From: an uncultured Lachnospiraceae bacterium
GTDB taxonomy: Bacteria > Bacillota > Clostridia > Lachnospirales > Lachnospiraceae
NCBI GenBank assembly: GCA_937891165.1
Contig: CALAEX010000079.1
Span: forward strand, 1-10,727
Length of the DNA stretch: 10,727 bases
Reading direction: 5' to 3'
Shown here piece by piece: positions 6,634 through 10,727 of this stretch. Position numbers and translations under genes: made by a program. Position 1 is the first letter of the stretch. Each line of letters opens with the position of its first letter. Below the pieces are notes generated by a model. The model saw only the letters and a program-made list of their open reading frames with translations, made no database searches and was not told where the DNA came from.

Positions 6634-8448
6634 CTAATCTTCATCTAATTTCAGTACACTCATAAAGGCTTTCTGCGGAATCTCCACATTACCTACCTGA
6701 CGCATACGTTTCTTTCCCTCTTTCTGTTTCTCTAACAGTTTCTTCTTACGAGAAATATCACCACCATAACATTTCGCAAGTACGTCTTTACGCATTGCCT
6801 TTACGGTTTCTCTTGCAATAATCTTACTACCAATCGCTGCTTGAATTGGAATTTCAAATAAGTGTCTTGGAATTTCTTCTTTTAATTTTTCACACATTTT
6901 TCTACCACGCTCATAAGCAGTTTCAGAATGTACAATAAAGGAAAGAGCATCTACTTCTTCCTTATTGATTAAAATATCCAATTTTACTAACGTAGAAGGC
7001 ACATAACCCTTTAACTCATAGTCAAAAGAAGCATATCCTTTCGAGCGAGACTTTAGAGCATCAAAGAAGTCATAAATAATTTCATTTAATGGTAATTCAT
7101 ATTTTAATAATGCTCTTGTCTGCTCCATATATTCCATACCAAGATAAATACCTCTACGCTCTTGGCAAAGTGTCATAATTGCACCAACAAACTCTGTTGT
7201 CACCATAATTTCAGCCGAAACCATTGGTTCTTCCATATGCTCAATTTCCGCAGGGTCAGGTAAATTCGATGGATTCGTAATTTCCAATACTTCTCCATTT
7301 GTCTTATATACTTTATAAATAACACTTGGTGCAGTTGTTACTAAATCTAAATTATATTCTCTTTCCAAACGCTCCTGAATAATTTCTAAATGCAATAATC
7401 CAAGGAAACCACAACGGAAACCAAATCCTAAAGCAATCGAAGTTTCTGGCTCATACTGTAATGCAGCATCATTTAATTGAAGCTTTTCTAGAGCATCTCT
7501 AAGGTCCGGATACTTTGCACCATCCGCTGGATACATACCACAATATACCATTGGATTTACTTTCTTATAACCAGGAAGTGGCTCTGCACAAGGACGATTC
7601 GCATCCGTAATCGTATCACCCACACGAGTATCTTTTACATTTTTTAAGCTCGCTGTAATGTAACCTACCATACCAGCAGATAATTCTTCACATGGTAAAA
7701 ACTGTCCTGGACCAAATGTACCAATCTCTACAACTTCTGCCATTGCACCAGTAGCCATCATTTTAATTTTTGTACCTTTTTTTACAGTACCTTCCATAAT
7801 ACGGCAAAATACAATAACACCTTTATAAGAATCGTAAACCGAATCAAAAATAAGTGCCTGTAATGGAGATTGGGCATCTCCCTTTGGAGCAGGTACTTTT
7901 TCTACAATTGCTTCTAATACATCCTCAATATTTAAACCATTCTTTGCTGAAATTCGTGGAGCATCTGCTGCCTCTAATCCAATAACGTCCTCAATTTCTG
8001 CAATGACACGCTCTGGCTCTGCACTTGGCAAATCAATCTTATTGATTACAGGAATAATATCCAAATTGTGGTCTAAGGCAAGATACACATTCGCTAATGT
8101 CTGTGCCTCGACTCCCTGTGCCGCATCCACGACTAAAATTGCACCCTCACAAGCAGCAAGACTTCTAGAAACTTCATAATTAAAGTCTACATGCCCCGGT
8201 GTATCAATTAAATTAAAAATATATTCCTCTCCATCTTTTGCTTTATACACTGTACGAACCGTCTGAGCCTTAATTGTAATACCACGCTCTCTCTCTAACT
8301 CCATATTGTCTAATACTTGTGCTTGCATTTCACGACTTGTCAAAAGCCCTGTTTTTTCAATGATACGGTCTGCCAACGTAGACTTTCCGTGGTCAATATG
8401 TGCAATAATACAAAAATTTCTAATTTTGCTTTGGTCAAATGTTGCCAT
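6634..8448 (-). CDS. lepA: Elongation factor 4 (LepA), ribosome-associated translational GTPase
   Basis: LepA is a cytoplasmic/membrane-associated translational GTPase related to EF-G, implicated in back-translocation and in ribosome assembly. The 604 residues match the family length of about 600. G-domain motifs are intact: G1 AHIDHGKST (16-24), G2 ERERGIT (52-58), G3 DTPGHVDF (82-89) and G4 NKID (136-139). The EF-G-like domains II, III and V follow, then the LepA-specific C-terminal domain, with SRKKKLLEKQKEGKKRMRQV near the end as usual. The ATG at 8448 is preceded by GGAGGA at 8460-8465, with a rather long 11-base spacing. The gene begins 63 bp after the abiEii stop, and no convincing promoter is visible in that gap, so it may be partly read through from the toxin operon. 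Confidence 0.98.
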   Translation of the reverse strand: MATFDQSKIRNFCIIAHIDHGKSTLADRIIEKTGLLTSREMQAQVLDNMELERERGITIKAQTVRTVYKAKDGEEYIFNLIDTPGHVDFNYEVSRSLAACEGAILVVDAAQGVEAQTLANVYLALDHNLDIIPVINKIDLPSAEPERVIAEIEDVIGLEAADAPRISAKNGLNIEDVLEAIVEKVPAPKGDAQSPLQALIFDSVYDSYKGVIVFCRIMEGTVKKGTKIKMMATGAMAEVVEIGTFGPGQFLPCEELSAGMVGYITASLKNVKDTRVGDTITDANRPCAEPLPGYKKVNPMVYCGMYPADGAKYPDLRDALEKLQLNDAALQYEPETSIALGFGFRCGFLGLLHLEIIQERLEREYNLDLVTTAPSVIYKVYKTNGEVLEITNPSNLPDPAEIEHMEEPMVSAEIMVTTEFVGAIMTLCQERRGIYLGMEYMEQTRALLKYELPLNEIIYDFFDALKSRSKGYASFDYELKGYVPSTLVKLDILINKEEVDALSFIVHSETAYERGRKMCEKLKEEIPRHLFEIPIQAAIGSKIIARETVKAMRKDVLAKCYGGDISRKKKLLEKQKEGKKRMRQVGNVEIPQKAFMSVLKLDED

Positions 8449-8511
8449 ATTTTTTTATATCCTCCGTTCTAACTAACTTTCTTTTTTGACTTTCAATAAG
8501 ACAATTCCCTA

Positions 8512-9543
8512 TTATTTATCTGCATATTTGGGATTATACTCTATTACTCGATTTGTAAACTCTTTTGATTTCAAATTTTCTTGCTCTATTATGTCAATTT
8601 CTAATAATTTACGCTTTAATTCTAACATAACTAACTTAACATCTTTTATTTCTTTACGATATTTATCTTGAAAAATATACTTTCTTTGCATCTCTTCAAA
8701 TGAACCTTCAAAATTTTGATTATCAAATATCATATCAAAAAGCAAAAATTCACTAAATGGCTTTTGTGACAAATCGCTTCCAATTCTTAATGTTTCTTCA
8801 ATTCGTTTATATGATAAATACTCTATAAATGCCCTCTTATTTTTCATCATTGTTTGTATTCTTGGCATTTCCATCATTGTTACAATATCATACAAATGTT
8901 TTGCAACATCAAAATATTCTTCTCTTTGTATATAAAACTCTGCTGCAAGAATCTTATCACAAAAAATTCGTTCTAAAGATATATTTTCAATTTGGAAATC
9001 TTGTAATTCATATTCACTTATAACAGCCTTTGTAATATCTTCTGGTAATACATCTAATAATAAAGGATGAATCCAATTTTTTTCTGTTGGTTCACTAATG
9101 GTAAATGATGTAGCTTCCACTTTTACTTTCTCATACCTTTGTAATGGATCTTCTGGTACAGCAAAGCACGAATTATATTGATACATTTGAGTAATACTTC
9201 CTCTACGATTTTCATTTGCTATATTTTCTACATCTAACACTAATGAATCAAATTTTTTACTAGAACACTCTAACATTTTCTTAGCTTGTGAATTAGAAAT
9301 ACCTTTCACATACACTGTTAAATCAATATCTTCTGAAAACCTCTGCATTGGTGCATATATTTTATATAAACAAGTTCCGCCTTTAAAATATGCTTTTATT
9401 TTTTCTTGCTTCATAGATAATTCTTCTAACATTAATGTAACATAATAATCTTTTTCGATAATGTCTGCCGAAATCCCACTATACTCTTCTGCTTTTCTTA
9501 TCAATATTGTAAAGTCATCTTTATACAAATGAAGCTTCATCAT
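8512..9543 (-). CDS. abiEii: Type IV toxin AbiEii, nucleotidyltransferase family
   Basis: AbiEii toxins are DNA-polymerase-beta-type nucleotidyltransferases; family members use a nucleoside triphosphate and some block translation by modifying tRNA, arresting growth and causing abortive phage infection. Visible motifs in the 343-residue protein: IIEKDYYVT (28-36), the nucleotide-binding FKGGTCLYK (53-61), the metal-binding FSEDIDL (69-75, with D72 and D74), an SLERIFCDKILA region (189-200) and KHLYDI (215-220) matching the later lysine and YD-type motifs. The first of two tandem ATGs (9543, 9540) is used; GGAGGAGA (9553-9560) lies inside the upstream gene. It overlaps the antitoxin gene by 23 bp, implying translational coupling so that toxin is made only with antitoxin. 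All key residues are present, so the toxin looks functional. Its exact tRNA or other target cannot be read from sequence. Confidence 0.93.
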   Translation of the reverse strand: MMKLHLYKDDFTILIRKAEEYSGISADIIEKDYYVTLMLEELSMKQEKIKAYFKGGTCLYKIYAPMQRFSEDIDLTVYVKGISNSQAKKMLECSSKKFDSLVLDVENIANENRRGSITQMYQYNSCFAVPEDPLQRYEKVKVEATSFTISEPTEKNWIHPLLLDVLPEDITKAVISEYELQDFQIENISLERIFCDKILAAEFYIQREEYFDVAKHLYDIVTMMEMPRIQTMMKNKRAFIEYLSYKRIEETLRIGSDLSQKPFSEFLLFDMIFDNQNFEGSFEEMQRKYIFQDKYRKEIKDVKLVMLELKRKLLEIDIIEQENLKSKEFTNRVIEYNPKYADK

Positions 9544-10147
9544 TATGGTATATCTCCTCCATTTCCAAAACCATATCTAAAACAAACTTAGGGTATAATT
9601 TTTTTGCCATTAAAATTAAAGTTATTTCATCTAACTGTAATTGTTTTAATTGTTTAGCAAATATTTCTAACGGTTTGGAGGCATCACAATGATTTTTAGG
9701 AAAAAAATAAATTCCATCTAATAATTGTAAATACATTTTATTTTCCTTTGTAATCATTCTTCTTGGCTTTACTATATCTATATTTTCCATTTTATCTAAA
9801 AGATAATTATACTTATTCGTAGTAATTTCTTTACGATTCGGAATCCATGTTGATATACCTATGGAATTATAATAGGCTGGTCCAGACATATATCCTTCAT
9901 TATTTGCTATATAAAAATTATTTGTAATTTCTTTTTCTGTAGGAATAACTTTTCCCCATTTTGTATTCCAAACAACAGTATATATCCCTCTACCAACTCT
10001 TCTAATCTTATCTTTATCACAAAGTCGTTTAATTTCTGTATTAACAATCGCATATTGATTTTGTTGAATATTTAAAATATTTCTTATTTCTTGATTTGTT
10101 AATACTATATATTTCTCAAAAAGAGCTAAAATTTCATTCTGAAACAT
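9521..10147 (-). CDS. abiEi: Type IV antitoxin AbiEi, winged-helix regulator
   Basis: AbiEi is the antitoxin partner of AbiEii; in characterised systems it represses its own promoter and counters the toxin without forming a stable complex with it. Residues about 1-58 form a winged helix-turn-helix (LTNQEIRNILNI for the helical part, then KIRRVGRGIYTV as the wing), followed by the domain typical of AbiEi-like proteins: EGYMSGPAYYNSIGIST (84-100) corresponds to the family's conserved segment. The final helices (about 159-200) overlap the toxin start. Identity rests on these features and on the neighbour. The ATG at 10147 has an excellent AAAGGAGG (10155-10162) seven bases upstream. The 208-residue length is normal for the family. 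A promoter with flanking inverted repeats lies directly ahead of the gene. Confidence 0.9.
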   Translation of the reverse strand: MFQNEILALFEKYIVLTNQEIRNILNIQQNQYAIVNTEIKRLCDKDKIRRVGRGIYTVVWNTKWGKVIPTEKEITNNFYIANNEGYMSGPAYYNSIGISTWIPNRKEITTNKYNYLLDKMENIDIVKPRRMITKENKMYLQLLDGIYFFPKNHCDASKPLEIFAKQLKQLQLDEITLILMAKKLYPKFVLDMVLEMEEIYHNDEASFV

Positions 10148-10159
10148 ACTATCGCCTCC

Positions 10160-10213
10160 TTTGTTATTATTATATACTATTATTTTTTGTTTATCAATAT
10201 ATTTAATAACAAA
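10160..10213. repeat. Inverted repeat flanking the abiE promoter, probable AbiEi operator
   Basis: TTTGTTATTA (10160-10169) and TAATAACAAA (10204-10213) are a perfect 10-bp inverted repeat separated by 34 bp. One arm covers the end of the -10 box and the Shine-Dalgarno edge, the other lies just upstream of the -35 box. Arm centres are 44 bp apart, about four helical turns. AbiEi antitoxins are known to bind paired inverted repeats at their own promoter and bend it, so this is a good candidate operator. A binding role is inference. Confidence 0.6.
10169..10197 (-). promoter_or_regulatory. Sigma-A promoter of abiEi-abiEii
   Basis: TTGATA (10192-10197) and TATAAT (10169-10174) are separated by exactly 17 bp on the minus strand. 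The predicted start near 10162 falls at the edge of the Shine-Dalgarno sequence, giving a very short leader of about 15 bases before the abiEi ATG. Confidence 0.85.
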
Positions 10214-10408
10214 TTCTTGCTAGATTCTTGAGATACTCTAACTATTCCTACATGATAAAAGTTATATCACAAACTTTATTCAAAATACAATACTGATAAA
10301 TAACTTTTTCATTTTCTGTTCAAATATATATTTGTTTTTGACATATATAAAAATTCCTTTGTAATTTATAGTAAAACGAATATTCAGAAGCTACATTGTT
10401 AAATTCAA
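10214..10408. other. Gene-free A+T-rich interval upstream of the abiE operon
   Basis: No credible gene is seen. It holds a 9-bp inverted repeat AAAAGTTAT / ATAACTTTT (10257-10265 and 10300-10308, 34-base loop) and a 14-base palindrome CAAATATATATTTG (10321-10334). Both are A/T-rich and could be chance. The interval may simply be the boundary between the toxin-antitoxin module and the small unit upstream. Confidence 0.6.
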
Positions 10409-10416
10409 AATAAAAA

Positions 10417-10465
10417 TTAGAAACTCTAGGTATGCTGTTATTACAACTATACTTAGAGTTTCTAA
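10417..10465 (-). terminator. Long hairpin with T tract, probable terminator of the small unit
   Basis: Arms of 17 bases (10417-10433 and 10449-10465) pair with a single mismatch around a 15-base loop that itself offers GTT/AAC pairs. On the minus strand the hairpin is followed by TTTTTATTTT, so it fits an intrinsic terminator 26 bp after the small ORF. The plus strand also has a T-rich flank, so it may work both ways. The stem is long and A/T-rich for a terminator, so a miniature-element remnant or a structured RNA end is possible. Confidence 0.65.
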
Positions 10466-10491
10466 ATTTTTGAATTTTACCTATTTTAATT

Positions 10492-10590
10492 TTAATCCCA
10501 TTCACAAATAAATGGAGCATAATCTTTTACTGTTCCATTTCCAAAATCTCCATCATTCCATTGATATTTCGGTGATTTATAATAGAACAT
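10492..10590 (-). CDS. Possible small protein of 32 residues (or about 42), unknown
   Basis: I do not recognise this product. From the ATG at 10590 it encodes a 32-residue aromatic, acidic peptide beginning MFYYKSPKYQW and ending in APFICEWD, with no membrane segment. It looks more protein-like than chance (three Trp/Cys-type rare residues, DG and GNG turns). Oddly, the strong Shine-Dalgarno GGAGGAG at 10626-10632 is about 35 bases upstream of that ATG. The same frame stays open back through the Shine-Dalgarno, and the codon at ideal spacing (10618-10620) is AAT, not a start codon. So the original gene may have been about 42 codons with its start lost, or translation begins inefficiently at 10590. 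A different frame starts with ATG at 10634, within three bases of the predicted transcript start, and runs 35 codons to 10527; its composition looks less natural. Flanked by a consensus promoter and a terminator, it could also be a non-coding RNA unit. Confidence 0.35.
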   Translation of the reverse strand: MFYYKSPKYQWNDGDFGNGTVKDYAPFICEWD

Positions 10591-10625
10591 AGCATAGTGT
10601 TCTTTTTTACGCTCGTTATTCGGTT

Positions 10626-10632
10626 CTCCTCC
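10626..10632 (-). promoter_or_regulatory. Strong Shine-Dalgarno without a matching start codon
   Basis: GGAGGAG is as good a ribosome binding site as any in the window, but no ATG, GTG or TTG lies 5-10 bases downstream. The triplets there are GAA, AAT, ATA, AAC and ACG. It therefore points to a lost or non-standard start for the small ORF at 10492-10590, or to an ATA start in the alternative frame. Confidence 0.5.
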
Positions 10633-10642
10633 ATTTTTAATT

Positions 10643-10671
10643 ATTATACAGTTTTTGTAAATTTTTGTCAA
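10643..10671 (-). promoter_or_regulatory. Full-consensus sigma-A promoter of the small unit
   Basis: TTGACA (10666-10671), 17-bp spacer, TATAAT (10643-10648) on the minus strand: a perfect match in both boxes and spacing, the strongest promoter in the window by sequence. Transcription should start near 10636 and, if it stops at the hairpin at 10417-10465, give an RNA of roughly 225 bases. Confidence 0.9.
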
Positions 10672-10691
10672 CAAACCGAAAAATACATAAA

Positions 10692-10708
10692 TATAAAATG
10701 ATTTTATA
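10692..10708. repeat. A/T palindrome upstream of the small-unit promoter
   Basis: TATAAAAT-G-ATTTTATA is a perfect palindrome with 8-base arms around one base, starting 21 bp upstream of the -35 box. It could be a repressor or activator site or an A/T-rich upstream element; being pure A/T it may also be chance. Confidence 0.25.
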
Positions 10709-10727
10709 AGCGAATAAAACTCATCAT

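Noticed and set aside
10257..10308. AAAAGTTAT / ATAACTTTT inverted repeat as a regulatory site or terminator
   Set aside because: The arms are A/T-rich, the loop is 34 bases and no gene depends on it; expected by chance in such DNA.
10320..10520. Minus-strand open frame of 66 codons
   Set aside because: It runs through the long terminator-like hairpin, has no ribosome binding site, and its composition (N, Y, F, K, I) is what A+T-rich non-coding DNA gives.
10591..10674. N-terminal extension of the small ORF to an ATG at 10674
   Set aside because: That ATG lies inside the promoter, upstream of the predicted transcription start, so it cannot be on the transcript.
1..10727. CRISPR array, tRNA, rRNA, insertion sequence or attachment site
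   Set aside because: No regularly spaced direct repeats, cloverleaf-like sequence, transposase or integrase coding, or long flanking direct repeats could be seen by eye.

Overview
The window looks like chromosomal DNA from a low-GC Firmicute, most likely a Lachnospiraceae-type Clostridia. The basis is the lepA, hemW, hrcA, grpE, dnaK gene order, purine-rich AGGAGG ribosome binding sites, consensus sigma-A promoters, a perfect CIRCE operator and A+T-rich DNA. The family assignment is inference; no rRNA or other taxonomic marker is present. Every gene I can support lies on the minus strand, so transcription runs from high to low coordinates.

Reading in the direction of transcription: (1) 10727 to about 10410 holds a short isolated unit made of a full-consensus promoter, a strong Shine-Dalgarno sequence, a tiny ORF of 32 codons (or about 42 if the start lies further upstream) and a long hairpin followed by a T tract. 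(2) 10213 to 8512 is a two-gene type IV toxin-antitoxin operon, abiEi (winged-helix antitoxin and regulator) overlapping abiEii (nucleotidyltransferase toxin), with its own promoter flanked by a perfect 10-bp inverted repeat. (3) 8448 to 5356 holds lepA (EF-4) and hemW (radical-SAM haem chaperone). (4) 5333 to 4074 is an intracellular GH43 glycoside hydrolase starting 22 bp after hemW. (5) 3940 to 2366 is a large A+T-rich gene of unknown function; its last ~170 residues carry the signature of the zinc-dependent deaminase superfamily (a CxE motif followed by PCxxC, preceded by a beta-hairpin ending in SG). (6) 2229 to 1 is the class I heat-shock operon hrcA-grpE-dnaK (dnaK cut by the window edge), with sigma-A promoter and CIRCE.

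The core genes form a cluster that in many Clostridia runs lepA-hemW-hrcA-grpE-dnaK without interruption. Here it is loaded with accessory cargo: abiE just upstream of lepA, and GH43 plus the deaminase-like gene between hemW and hrcA. HrcA represses its own operon through CIRCE; GrpE is the nucleotide exchange factor for DnaK. AbiEi is expected to repress its own promoter and counter AbiEii. The most interesting candidate for a little-described activity is the deaminase-like protein at 2366-3940; the tiny unit at 10410-10671 and the hairpin overlapping the hrcA promoter are the next best.
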